A stretch of 6,063 nucleotides of DNA from DAOMNN01 sp964404505 (GCA_964404505.1 CAYOKH010000091.1:1-6063); one strand, 5' to 3'; counted from the stretch's first letter, positions 1 to 6,063 are shown. Translations and numbers: made by a program. The notes: generated by a model not told the origin, from the sequence alone.

Positions 1-228
1 GAGAACGGGCTGGGACGCCCCGATGACCTCGACCTGCTCACCTCGGTCACGACCAACATCATGGGGCGCACGATCTGCGCGCTCGGTGATGCCGCCTCGA
101 TGCCGGTCCAGAGCTTCGTCAATCACTTCGGTTCCGAGTTCGAGTACCACATCGAACACAAGAAATGTCTCGTGCCGCCCGAACTCCAGTACGAAGGCAG
201 TCAAATTTACGTGAGCCCGTCATGCTAG
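1..228 (+). CDS. nuoF: NADH-quinone oxidoreductase subunit F, C-terminal end (partial)
   Basis: This is the last 75 codons plus TAG of NuoF; the 5' end lies outside the window. NuoF (51 kDa subunit) sits at the tip of the peripheral arm in the cytoplasm. It binds NADH and FMN and carries [4Fe-4S] cluster N3. The visible part has the motif GRTICALGDAA at residues 22-32 of the fragment. By family knowledge its Cys (visible residue 26, codon 76-78) is the fourth N3 ligand; the CxxCxxC triplet and the nucleotide-binding domain lie upstream and are not seen. The conserved MPVQSF and FVNHF segments follow, then a short C-terminal tail of the type found in proteobacteria and mitochondria. The reading frame is open from base 1, and its end overlaps the nuoG start by 7 bases (ATGCTAG), which suggests translational coupling. 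Identity is secure from the motif and from the gene that follows. Confidence 0.95.
   Translation, partial: ENGLGRPDDLDLLTSVTTNIMGRTICALGDAASMPVQSFVNHFGSEFEYHIEHKKCLVPPELQYEGSQIYVSPSC
211..215 (+). promoter_or_regulatory. weak ribosome binding site for nuoG
   Basis: GTGAG lies 6 bases before the nuoG ATG, inside the last codons of nuoF. It is only a partial Shine-Dalgarno match. Because the nuoF stop overlaps the nuoG start, reinitiation by ribosomes finishing nuoF probably contributes (inference). Confidence 0.4.
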
Positions 229-2561
229 AGATCGAAATCGACGGCAAGCAGGTCACGGTCGCGGATGGCAGCACCATCATGGACGCTGCCACCAAGACCG
301 GCACCTATATCCCGCATTTCTGCTATCACAAGAAGCTGTCCATCGCTGCGAGCTGCCGCATGTGCCTCGTGCAGGTCGAGAAAGCGCCCAAGCCCTTGCC
401 GGCCTGTGCGACGCCGGTCACCAGCGGGATGAAGGTGTGGACGCATTCGGAGCAGGCGATCACGGCGCAGAAGGGGGTGATGGAATTCCTGCTCATAAAT
501 CACCCGCTGGACTGCCCCATCTGCGATCAGGGCGGCGAATGCCAGCTCCAGGATCTCGCGGTCGGCTATGGCGCGAGCCAGTCGCGCTACCAGGAAGAGA
601 AGCGGGTGGTGTTCAACAAGAATCTCGGACCGTTGGTCGCAACCGACATGACCCGGTGCATCAACTGCACCCGCTGCGTGCGCTTCACGCAGGAGATCGC
701 GGGCGAAATGGAGCTTGGGCAGGCCTTCCGCGGCGAGCACGCAGAGATCATGCCCTTCATCGAGAAGACGGTCGATTCCGAGCTGTCGGGCAACATCATC
801 GACCTTTGCCCGGTCGGTGCGCTGACCTCCAAGCCGTTCAGGTTTGCCGCCCGCACATGGGAGCTGTCGCGGCGCAAGTCGGTCAGTCCGCATGACGCGC
901 TCGGCGCCAATCTCATCGTCCAGGTCAAGCACGACACGGTCAAGCGCGTCCTGCCGCTGGAAAACGAGTCGATCAACGAGTGCTGGCTGTCGGACAAGGA
1001 CCGCTATTCCTACGAGGGGTTGAACAGCGAAGATCGCCTCGAAGTGCCGATGATCCGGCAGGGTGGTCAGTGGCAGCAGGTCGACTGGCAGACCGCCCTC
1101 GAGTTTGCCGCGCACGGAATCCGGGACGTGGTTGCCGAGCATGGGGGCGCGGCGCTGGGCGCGCTGCTTTCGCCGCATTCGACGTTCGAGGAACTGTATC
1201 TGGCGCAGAAGCTGGTTCGCGCCCTCGGCTCGGAGAACGTGGACTTTCGCTTGCGCCAGGCCGATTTTGCCGCGGATGGCGGGCGCCGCGGCGCACTCTG
1301 GCTCGGCATGCCGATTGCCGGCGTGGCCGATCTCGACCGCCTGCTCGTCGTCGGCAGCTTCCTGCGCAAGGATACGCCGCTGCTCGCGCAGCGCATTCGC
1401 CAGGCGGCCAAGCGCGGCCTGAACGTGTGCGTGATCAATCCGACCGCTGACGAGTGGCTGCTGCCCCTTCACCAGCGCGCCCTGGTGGCGCCTTCGGCAA
1501 TCGCCGCGACCATGCTCGAGATTGCGTTCGCACTCGCGGAGTCCAGGGGTCTGGCCGTATCGGACGCCTTCGAGGCGTCGAGACCGGGAGGCATTTCAGA
1601 CACGGCGCGCGCCATTGCCGACAATCTCGCAAGCGGGCGCAAGGTAGCGATCTGGCTCGGCAATCTCGCGGTACAGAACAGGGATTTCACCGCCACGCTG
1701 CAGCTTGCGCAGGAACTGGCCCGTCTGTCCGGAGGCGTATTCGGCGTGATCGGCGAGGCGGCCAACTCGGTGGGCGGTTATCTCGCCAACGCGGTTCCGG
1801 GCGAGGGCGGCCTGAATGCGCGCAGCATGATCGAACAACCGCGCATGGCATATCTCCTCGCCGGGGCGGAGCCCGATCTCGATTTTGCCGATGCGGCGGC
1901 CACGATGAGGGCACTGGGCGGAGCGCGGCTGGTCGTTGCGCTGTCTTCCTTCGTTTCACCGTCCCTGCGCGAAGTTGCCGATGTGCTGCTGCCCGTTGCA
2001 CCTTTCGCGGAAACCTCCGGCACCTTCGTCAATTGCGAAGGCACTGCGCAGTCCTTCGCAGCCGTCGTGGGGCCACGGGGCGAGACGCGGCCGGCCTGGA
2101 AGGTGTGGCGCGTGCTCGGCAATCTGCTGTCCTTGGCGGGTTTCGGCTACAACGATTCGGAGTCCATTCTCGCGGAGGCGCGCGGAGAAGGTTTTGCGGC
2201 GCGCCTCGACAACACCGTCGACGAGATGCCGCTGTCAATGGCCGCAGCGCGCGACAAGCAGCTCGAGCGCGTCAGCGATGTGCCGATTCATTTCGCCGAT
2301 CCGCTGGTGCGCAGGGCGGAGTCCTTGCAGCACACCCGCGACGCGGCCGCACCGGTCGCGCGTGCAAGCGGTGCGACGCTGGCTGCGATTGGCATCGCCG
2401 CCGGCGATAGGGTGCGTCTCCGCCAGGGGGCGGCGAGTGCCGAACTCGCGGTTGTCGCCGACGATCGCGTTGCAGCCGGCTGCGTGCGCGTGCCGGCCGC
2501 CCATGCGGCCACGGCGTCGCTCGGGCCGATGAGCGGTGAAATCAGCATGGAGCGCGTGTGA
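222..2561 (+). CDS. nuoG: NADH-quinone oxidoreductase subunit G (779 aa)
   Basis: NuoG (75 kDa subunit) carries electrons through the peripheral arm of complex I, from NuoF towards NuoI. An N-terminal ferredoxin-like domain holds the [2Fe-2S] N1b ligands Cys34, Cys45, Cys48 and Cys62. Next come the His-Cys3 ligands of N5 (His94, Cys98, Cys101, Cys107) and the N4 ligands Cys146, Cys149, Cys152 and Cys196 (CxxCxxC, later CPVGAL). From about residue 215 to the end is a molybdopterin-oxidoreductase-like domain that is structural in complex I. The optional N7 cluster ligands are absent: by hand alignment to the E. coli protein, the four positions are Ser222, Asp225, Ala229 and Ser257. Length is usual for betaproteobacteria and shorter than E. 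coli NuoG (about 900). The ATG at 222 was chosen because the family starts MLEIEIDG. An in-frame GTG at 165 would add 19 unconserved residues and deepen the overlap with nuoF. The stop overlaps the nuoH start (TGATG). Confidence 0.97.
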   Translation: MLEIEIDGKQVTVADGSTIMDAATKTGTYIPHFCYHKKLSIAASCRMCLVQVEKAPKPLPACATPVTSGMKVWTHSEQAITAQKGVMEFLLINHPLDCPICDQGGECQLQDLAVGYGASQSRYQEEKRVVFNKNLGPLVATDMTRCINCTRCVRFTQEIAGEMELGQAFRGEHAEIMPFIEKTVDSELSGNIIDLCPVGALTSKPFRFAARTWELSRRKSVSPHDALGANLIVQVKHDTVKRVLPLENESINECWLSDKDRYSYEGLNSEDRLEVPMIRQGGQWQQVDWQTALEFAAHGIRDVVAEHGGAALGALLSPHSTFEELYLAQKLVRALGSENVDFRLRQADFAADGGRRGALWLGMPIAGVADLDRLLVVGSFLRKDTPLLAQRIRQAAKRGLNVCVINPTADEWLLPLHQRALVAPSAIAATMLEIAFALAESRGLAVSDAFEASRPGGISDTARAIADNLASGRKVAIWLGNLAVQNRDFTATLQLAQELARLSGGVFGVIGEAANSVGGYLANAVPGEGGLNARSMIEQPRMAYLLAGAEPDLDFADAAATMRALGGARLVVALSSFVSPSLREVADVLLPVAPFAETSGTFVNCEGTAQSFAAVVGPRGETRPAWKVWRVLGNLLSLAGFGYNDSESILAEARGEGFAARLDNTVDEMPLSMAAARDKQLERVSDVPIHFADPLVRRAESLQHTRDAAAPVARASGATLAAIGIAAGDRVRLRQGAASAELAVVADDRVAAGCVRVPAAHAATASLGPMSGEISMERV
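2549..2552 (+). promoter_or_regulatory. ribosome binding site deciding the nuoH start
   Basis: GGAG lies 8 bases before the ATG at 2561, inside the end of nuoG. It supports the ATG that overlaps the nuoG stop as TGATG over the in-frame GTG at 2558. The purine-rich GGAGGG at 2563-2568 sits only one base before the next in-frame ATG (2570), too close to serve that codon. Confidence 0.6.
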
Positions 2562-3610
2562 TGGAGGGAATGCTGCAGCCGCTGGCGCAATTGTTCGGCC
2601 CGGTCTGGCCGCTGGCGTGGACCCTGGTCAAGATCTTCGCGATCATCGTGCCGCTGATGCTGTGCGTGGCCTATCTGACCTACGCCGAGCGCAAGGTGAT
2701 CGGCTACATGCAGGTCCGGATGGGCCCCAACCGCGTCGGCCCGCTCGGACTCCTGCAACCGATCGCGGATGGCATGAAGCTCCTTTTGAAGGAGATCATC
2801 GTTCCCTCCGGCGCGAGCAAGGGCCTGTTCATTCTCGGTCCGATCTTCGCGCTTGCACCGGCCCTCGTGGCCTGGTCGGTGATTCCGTTCGCCGACGGTG
2901 TCATGCTCGCGAACATCAACGCCGGGCTGCTGTTCCTGCTCGCGATCACGTCGCTCGAGGTCTATGGGGTGATCATCGCCGGCTGGGCGTCGAACTCGAA
3001 GTACCCCTTTCTCGGAGCAATGCGTGCATCGGCCCAGATGATCTCCTACGAGGTCGCGATGGGCTTCGCGTTGATCTGCGTACTTCTCATCTCGGCCAGC
3101 CTCAACCTGAGTGACATCGTGCTGTCCCAGGGGCAGGGACGCTTCCACGACATGGGGCTGTCCTTCCTGTCGTGGAACTGGCTGCCGCTGCTGCCCATGT
3201 TTGTCATTTTCGTGATCTCGGGGATCGCCGAAACAAACCGTGCGCCGTTCGATGTGGTGGAAGGTGAGTCCGAAGTGATTGCCGGCCATATGGTCGAGTA
3301 CTCGGGGATGGCGTTTGCGCTGTTCTTCCTCGGTGAATACGCGAACATGATTCTGGTGTCGGCGATGACGTCGATCCTGTTCCTGGGTGGCTGGCTGTCA
3401 CCGGTGGGCTTCCTGCCCGACGGTTTCCACTGGCTGGCGCTCAAGATAGCGTTCATCCTGTTCCTCTTCCTGTGGGCGCGTGCGACTTTCCCGCGCTTCC
3501 GTTACGACCACATCATGCGTCTGGGCTGGAAGGTGTTCATTCCGATCACGATCGTGTGGGTCATTGTCGTGGCAGTGTGGATGATGACCCCGCTGTCGAT
3601 CTGGAGGTAA
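2561..3610 (+). CDS. nuoH: NADH-quinone oxidoreductase subunit H (349 aa)
   Basis: NuoH (ND1 homologue) is the integral membrane subunit that joins the peripheral and membrane arms. With NuoB and NuoD it forms the ubiquinone-binding chamber. The protein is strongly hydrophobic with about eight predicted membrane helices, the first near residues 18-40. Family signatures are visible: AERK at 42-45, the RMGPNRVGP loop at 53-61, and the acidic cytoplasmic loop beginning ETNRAPFD at 224-231 and continuing with Glu234, Glu236 and Glu238. These conserved acidic residues are thought to couple quinone chemistry to proton movement. Length is normal for proteobacteria, a little longer than E. coli NuoH (325). 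The start shares one base with the nuoG stop, and 8 bases separate its TAA from nuoI. No disruption is seen. Starting instead at the GTG at 2558 would add one residue. Confidence 0.97.
   Translation: MEGMLQPLAQLFGPVWPLAWTLVKIFAIIVPLMLCVAYLTYAERKVIGYMQVRMGPNRVGPLGLLQPIADGMKLLLKEIIVPSGASKGLFILGPIFALAPALVAWSVIPFADGVMLANINAGLLFLLAITSLEVYGVIIAGWASNSKYPFLGAMRASAQMISYEVAMGFALICVLLISASLNLSDIVLSQGQGRFHDMGLSFLSWNWLPLLPMFVIFVISGIAETNRAPFDVVEGESEVIAGHMVEYSGMAFALFFLGEYANMILVSAMTSILFLGGWLSPVGFLPDGFHWLALKIAFILFLFLWARATFPRFRYDHIMRLGWKVFIPITIVWVIVVAVWMMTPLSIWR
3603..3607 (+). promoter_or_regulatory. ribosome binding site for nuoI
   Basis: GGAGG lies within the last two sense codons of nuoH, 11 bases before the nuoI ATG. 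A second weaker purine stretch, GGAAG at 3614-3618, abuts the ATG. The strong motif placed inside the upstream gene fits coupled translation of nuoH and nuoI. Confidence 0.55.
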
Positions 3611-3618
3611 GGCGGAAG

Positions 3619-4104
3619 ATGGGTGCGAAGGATTACATCGGTAGCCTGTTCCTCAGGGAACTGGTCAAGGGCATGGCGGTGACCGGACGCAATCTGTTCG
3701 CGCGCAAGATCACCGTGCAGTTTCCGGAGGAGAAGACGCCGCAGAGCCATCGCTTCCGGGGTCTGCATGCGCTGCGTCGCTACCCCAATGGCGAGGAGCG
3801 CTGCATCGCGTGCAAGCTGTGCGAGGCGGTGTGTCCGGCGATGGCGATCACGATCGAGTCGGAGGAGCGGGAGGACGGGTCGCGTCGCACCACGCGCTAT
3901 GACATCGATCTGAACAAGTGCATTTTCTGCGGCTTCTGCGAGGAAGCCTGTCCGGTCGATGCGATCGTCGAGACACGGGTGCTCGAGTTTCACGGCGAGA
4001 AGCGTGGGGACCTGTACTACACCAAACAGATGCTGCTGGCCGTGGGTGAGCGGCATGAGGCCCAGATTGCGGCCGACCGGGAAGCTGACGCGAAATATCG
4101 CTAA
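3619..4104 (+). CDS. nuoI: NADH-quinone oxidoreductase subunit I (161 aa)
   Basis: NuoI (TYKY/23 kDa homologue) is a cytoplasmic-side subunit that anchors the peripheral arm on the membrane and carries [4Fe-4S] clusters N6a and N6b, relaying electrons to N2 in NuoB. Two ferredoxin motifs are intact: Cys62, Cys65, Cys68 with Cys72 (CIACKLCEAVCP), and Cys101, Cys104, Cys107 with Cys111 (CIFCGFCEEACP). In the classic double-cubane arrangement, the fourth Cys of each motif binds the other cluster. The N-terminal 35 residues form the amphipathic part that lies along the membrane. The segment TPQSHRFRGLHALRRYPNGE just before the first motif is typical of alpha- and betaproteobacterial and mitochondrial versions. 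Length is the family norm for these groups. The ATG at 3619 gives the conserved beginning; the frame stays open upstream into nuoH, but that part is not NuoI-like. Confidence 0.97.
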   Translation: MGAKDYIGSLFLRELVKGMAVTGRNLFARKITVQFPEEKTPQSHRFRGLHALRRYPNGEERCIACKLCEAVCPAMAITIESEEREDGSRRTTRYDIDLNKCIFCGFCEEACPVDAIVETRVLEFHGEKRGDLYYTKQMLLAVGERHEAQIAADREADAKYR

Positions 4105-4110
4105 GGGAGG
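4105..4110 (+). promoter_or_regulatory. Shine-Dalgarno for nuoJ
   Basis: GGGAGG follows the nuoI stop directly. It lies 5 bases before a GTG (4116) and 23 bases before the ATG at 4134, where NuoJ proteins normally begin. If the hairpin at 4110-4125 folds, the distance to the ATG drops to about 8 unpaired bases, an ideal spacing. The last G of this site is also the first base of the hairpin stem. Confidence 0.6.
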
Positions 4111-4125
4111 GCGCCGTGAGGCGCC
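4110..4125 (+). repeat. GC hairpin with GUGA tetraloop between nuoI and nuoJ
   Basis: GGCGCC, then GTGA, then GGCGCC again: the self-complementary hexamer pairs with its copy in a six-base-pair all-GC stem closed by GUGA, a member of the stable GNRA tetraloop class. It is not followed by a T run, so it is not an intrinsic terminator. It sits between the Shine-Dalgarno at 4105-4110 and the ATG at 4134, and the competing GTG start falls in its loop. It probably affects start choice, nuoJ translation rate or mRNA stability (inference). Confidence 0.55.
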
Positions 4126-4133
4126 GATCGAAC

Positions 4134-4736
4134 ATGGAATTCAAGACCTTCGTCTTCTACGTGATGGGCGCCATCCTGATCTTCGCGGCCCTGCGGGTGA
4201 TCACCGCGAAGAACCCGGTGCATGCGGCATTGTTCCTGGTCCTGTCGTTTTTCAGCGCGGGCGGGATCTGGCTGCTGCTCGAAGCGGAGTTTCTCGCGAT
4301 CATCCTGGTGCTCGTCTATGTCGGGGCGGTGATGGTGCTGTTCCTGTTCGTGGTGATGATGCTCGACATCAACGTCGAGCGCATGCGGCAGGGATTCTGG
4401 ACGCACCTCCCGGTGGGGGGGCTCGTCGGGATACTGCTCCTGGTGCAAATGGTGCTCGTGCTCGGCGGACGTTACTTCGGGCTCGACGCGATGCCCGAGC
4501 CGCCTGCCGCGCAGGAGGGCTACAGCAATACGCGCGAGATCGGCCGTCTGCTGTACACGGAGTACGTGTATCCGTTCGAGCTGGCGTCACTGGTGCTGCT
4601 GGTGGCCATGATTGCGGCGGTCACCCTGACGCTCAGAAAGCGCAGGGGCGCCCGTCACCTGAATCCGTCGGAGCAGATTGCGACAAGGCGCCAGGACCGG
4701 GTGAGACTGGTTTCGATGCCGAGCGAAAAAGTATGA
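4134..4736 (+). CDS. nuoJ: NADH-quinone oxidoreductase subunit J (200 aa)
   Basis: NuoJ (ND6 homologue) is a small membrane subunit between NuoH and NuoK that forms part of the proton path near the quinone site. Five hydrophobic segments are visible at roughly residues 6-23, 30-49, 53-77, 94-112 and 147-167. The third contains YVGAVMVLFLFVVMML (62-77), the most conserved part of the family and the region of the pi-bulge known from complex I structures. Between helices 4 and 5 is a polar loop rich in Pro and Glu. The C-terminus ends in a basic tail (about 168-192), making it somewhat longer than E. coli NuoJ (184). The ATG start was chosen because the family begins close to MEFKTFVFY. A GTG at 4116, better placed after the Shine-Dalgarno, would add MRRRSN. 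Its TGA overlaps the ATG of a tiny ORF that leads to nuoK. Confidence 0.95.
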   Translation: MEFKTFVFYVMGAILIFAALRVITAKNPVHAALFLVLSFFSAGGIWLLLEAEFLAIILVLVYVGAVMVLFLFVVMMLDINVERMRQGFWTHLPVGGLVGILLLVQMVLVLGGRYFGLDAMPEPPAAQEGYSNTREIGRLLYTEYVYPFELASLVLLVAMIAAVTLTLRKRRGARHLNPSEQIATRRQDRVRLVSMPSEKV

Positions 4737-4780
4737 GAACTGCAGCGGCCCTGGAGCCGATGCAATCAGGGGGTTACTGA
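4733..4780 (+). CDS. possible 15-residue coupling ORF between nuoJ and nuoK
   Basis: A 15-codon ORF, MRTAAALEPMQSGGY, starts at an ATG overlapping the nuoJ stop (ATGA) and ends in a TGA overlapping the nuoK ATG (TGATG). It thus fills the 43-base nuoJ-nuoK gap exactly. No good Shine-Dalgarno precedes it, so any translation would depend on reinitiation after nuoJ. It has no recognisable domain or membrane segment. It may be a coupling device that carries ribosomes across the gap, or chance. It lies in the -1 frame relative to nuoJ and follows an A5 run (4726-4730), so a low-level -1 slip on the AAA codon would fuse NuoJ to this tail. No evidence favours that over normal termination. Confidence 0.25.
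   Translation: MRTAAALEPMQSGGY
4768..4773 (+). promoter_or_regulatory. ribosome binding site for nuoK
   Basis: AGGGGG ends 6 bases before the nuoK ATG. It gives nuoK its own initiation signal despite the 43-base gap after nuoJ. Confidence 0.5.
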
Positions 4781-5085
4781 TGCTGTCGCTTTCCCATTAC
4801 CTCATCCTGGGCGCGATCCTGTTCGCGATCGGCGTGGTGGGCATCTTCCTCAACCGGAAGAACCTGATCGTGCTGCTGATGGCGATCGAGTTGATGCTGC
4901 TCGCGGTGAACCTGAACTTCATTGCCTTCTCCCACTACCTGGGGGATCTCGCCGGGCAGGTCTTCGTTTTCTTCATTCTCACGGTGGCCGCAGCCGAATC
5001 CGCGATCGGCCTGGCGATTCTGGTGGTGCTGTTCCGCAATATGCGCACCATCAACGTGGATGATCTGGACAGCCTGAAGGGTTGA
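4780..5085 (+). CDS. nuoK: NADH-quinone oxidoreductase subunit K (101 aa)
   Basis: NuoK (ND4L homologue) is a three-helix membrane subunit between NuoJ and the antiporter-like subunits, and part of the central hydrophilic axis that carries protons. Hydrophobic segments lie at about residues 7-23, 29-48 and 60-84. The two buried glutamates known to matter for pumping in E. coli (Glu36 and Glu72) are present here as Glu37 (in MAIELMLLAVNLNF) and Glu73 (in TVAAAESAIGLAI). Length matches the family norm of about 100 residues. The start gives the usual short N-terminus before helix 1 and has AGGGGG upstream. Only two bases separate its TGA from the nuoL ATG. Confidence 0.97.
   Translation: MLSLSHYLILGAILFAIGVVGIFLNRKNLIVLLMAIELMLLAVNLNFIAFSHYLGDLAGQVFVFFILTVAAAESAIGLAILVVLFRNMRTINVDDLDSLKG
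5077..5081 (+). promoter_or_regulatory. ribosome binding site for nuoL
   Basis: AAGGG at the end of nuoK ends 6 bases before the ATG at 5088. This favours that start over the in-frame ATG at 5097, which is three codons further on. Confidence 0.45.
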
Positions 5086-5087
5086 CG

Positions 5088-6063
5088 ATGTCGGACATGA
5101 AAGCACTCTATCTACTCGTTCCCCTGGCACCGCTCGCGGGCGCGATCCTTGCCGGGCTGTTCGGGAAGCTGCTGGGTCGTTCCGGTGCCCATGGCGTCAC
5201 GATTCTCGGGGTTCTGGTCTCGTTCCTGGCCTCGGTGGTGATCTTCCAGGACGTGCGCAACGGCAATCTCTTCAACGGCCCGATCTACACCTGGATGGAA
5301 AGCGGTGGGCTCAGTTTCGATATCGGCTTTCTGATCGATCCGCTCACGACGGTGATGATGCTGGTCGTCACGTTCGTATCGCTGATGGTGCATATCTACA
5401 CGATCGGCTACATGAAGGACGATCCCGGATACCAGCGCTTCTTCAGCTATATCTCGCTTTTCACGTTCTCCATGCTGATGCTGGTGATGTCGAACAACTT
5501 CCTGCAGTTGTTCTTCGGCTGGGAGGCAGTTGGCCTGGTGTCCTACCTGCTCATCGGTTTCTGGCATGACCGTCCCACCGCGATCTATGCGAACCTGAAG
5601 GCTTTTTTGGTCAATCGCGTCGGGGATTTCGGCTTTCTTCTCGGCATCGGGCTGATCGCGGCCTATGCGGGCAGCCTCGACTATGCGGAAGTGTTCGCGC
5701 GGTCCGGCGAACTGGCAGCCATGGAGATGCCGGGTACGGGGTGGCCGCTGATCACGGCGATCTGCATCTGTCTCTTCGTCGGGGCGATGGGCAAGTCGGC
5801 GCAGGTGCCGTTGCATGTGTGGCTGCCCGACTCGATGGAAGGCCCGACACCGATCTCGGCGCTGATCCACGCCGCGACGATGGTCACGGCCGGAATCTTC
5901 ATGGTCGCACGCATGTCGCCGCTGTTCGAGCTGTCGGACACGGCCCTGTCCTTCGTGCTGGTAATCGGTGCCACCACCGCGCTGTTCATGGGTTTCCTCG
6001 GCATCGTGCAGAACGACATCAAGCGCGTGGTCGCGTACTCGACCCTGTCGCAACTCGGCTACA
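5088..6063 (+). CDS. nuoL: NADH-quinone oxidoreductase subunit L, N-terminal half (partial)
   Basis: The reading frame runs open to the window end: 325 complete codons of a protein that is usually about 610-680 residues. NuoL (ND5 homologue) is the distal antiporter-like subunit of the membrane arm and a proton channel; its long lateral helix would be in the missing C-terminal part. Hydrophobic helices occupy most of the visible part. The key charged residues are in place: Glu146 in FFGWEAVGLVSYLLIGFW (E. coli Glu144), Lys236 in GAMGKSAQVPLHVWLPDSM (E. coli Lys229), His261 in ALIHAATMVTAGIF (E. coli His254) and Lys312 in NDIKRVVAYSTLSQLGY (E. coli Lys305). The constant offset of 7 over the last three supports an intact channel without indels there. 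The motif set distinguishes complex I NuoL from Mrp antiporters mainly by operon context. Confidence 0.96.
   Translation, partial: MSDMKALYLLVPLAPLAGAILAGLFGKLLGRSGAHGVTILGVLVSFLASVVIFQDVRNGNLFNGPIYTWMESGGLSFDIGFLIDPLTTVMMLVVTFVSLMVHIYTIGYMKDDPGYQRFFSYISLFTFSMLMLVMSNNFLQLFFGWEAVGLVSYLLIGFWHDRPTAIYANLKAFLVNRVGDFGFLLGIGLIAAYAGSLDYAEVFARSGELAAMEMPGTGWPLITAICICLFVGAMGKSAQVPLHVWLPDSMEGPTPISALIHAATMVTAGIFMVARMSPLFELSDTALSFVLVIGATTALFMGFLGIVQNDIKRVVAYSTLSQLGY

Noticed and set aside
165..221. Upstream in-frame GTG start for nuoG adding 19 residues
   Set aside because: The added residues have no counterpart in the NuoG family, which begins at the ATG at 222, and the extension would overlap nuoF by 64 bases.
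225..1472. Long open frame (415 codons) on the minus strand across nuoG
   Set aside because: It lies wholly opposite nuoG and its first residues are the antisense of conserved cluster-binding codons. Long antisense frames are expected from the codon bias of GC-rich genes, and the peptide is rich in Arg, His and Ala without any recognisable domain.
2495..2510. GGCCGC, CCAT, GCGGCC inverted repeat near the end of nuoG
   Set aside because: A six-pair stem is common by chance in GC-rich coding sequence. It is in codons, has no T run and sits about 50 bases before the stop, so neither a terminator nor a start-control role is supported.
2288..3289. Minus-strand frame of 333 codons across the end of nuoG and much of nuoH
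   Set aside because: It runs through two unrelated conserved genes, and its composition (His, Arg, Asp, Gln rich) is what antisense of membrane-protein codons gives. No start signal or domain supports it.
3959..4780. Plus-strand frame of 273 codons overlapping the end of nuoI and all of nuoJ
   Set aside because: It is out of frame with two confidently identified genes and has a low-complexity Arg/Gly/Ala composition. Only its last 15 codons, lying in the nuoJ-nuoK gap, were kept as a separate weak observation.
5603..5609. T TTT TTG slippery-type heptamer in frame within nuoL
   Set aside because: It encodes part of the conserved KAFLVNRVGDFGFLLG segment. A -1 shift leads to no early stop and no known product, there is no well-spaced upstream Shine-Dalgarno, and no pseudoknot is evident. 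Most likely chance.
5112..6053. Minus-strand frame of 313 codons opposite nuoL
   Set aside because: It is antisense to the well-conserved nuoL. The His/Arg/Asp/Glu-rich sequence mirrors hydrophobic codons on the other strand. There is no independent evidence for a gene.
1..6063. Search for an undescribed system, mobile element, CRISPR array or tRNA
   Set aside because: The window is almost fully occupied by seven intact or edge-truncated core complex I genes with conserved active residues. No direct repeats, transposase, integrase, array or RNA gene was seen.

Overview
The window is a stretch of a bacterial respiratory complex I operon, NADH:ubiquinone oxidoreductase (nuo). Seven genes lie head to tail on the plus strand in the canonical order nuoF (3' end only), nuoG, nuoH, nuoI, nuoJ, nuoK and nuoL (5' part only). 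The DNA is GC-rich. The NuoG, NuoI and NuoJ sequences, together with a 14-subunit style gene order and separate subunits, look betaproteobacterial. Something near the Rhodocyclales (Azoarcus/Thauera type) is my best guess from recall of such proteins; no database was searched. The parts of the operon outside the window (nuoA-E upstream, nuoM-N downstream) are expected but not seen.

Layout: 1-228 is the end of NuoF (NADH/FMN subunit). 222-2561 is NuoG, the large iron-sulfur subunit. 2561-3610 is NuoH, the membrane subunit at the quinone site. 3619-4104 is NuoI, with two [4Fe-4S] clusters. 4134-4736 is NuoJ, 4780-5085 is NuoK, and 5088 to the end is NuoL, the distal antiporter-like subunit. The genes overlap or are separated by only 2-43 bases. 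No promoter, terminator, RNA gene, mobile element or CRISPR array is visible, and no gene-free stretch exceeds 43 bases.

How they work together: NuoF takes electrons from NADH through FMN to cluster N3. NuoG passes them through N1b, N4 and N5, and NuoI through N6a and N6b towards N2 and the quinone. NuoH forms much of the quinone chamber and links it to the membrane arm. NuoJ, NuoK and NuoL carry the buried charged residues of the proton-pumping path. Every cluster-ligating and key charged residue that falls in the window and that I could check is present, so the complex looks functional.

The window looks like core metabolism, and I see no undescribed system in it. The points worth a second look are small: a GC hairpin with a GUGA loop at the nuoI-nuoJ junction that may set the nuoJ start, a 15-codon ORF that exactly bridges the nuoJ-nuoK gap, and the loss of all four N7 cluster ligands in NuoG.
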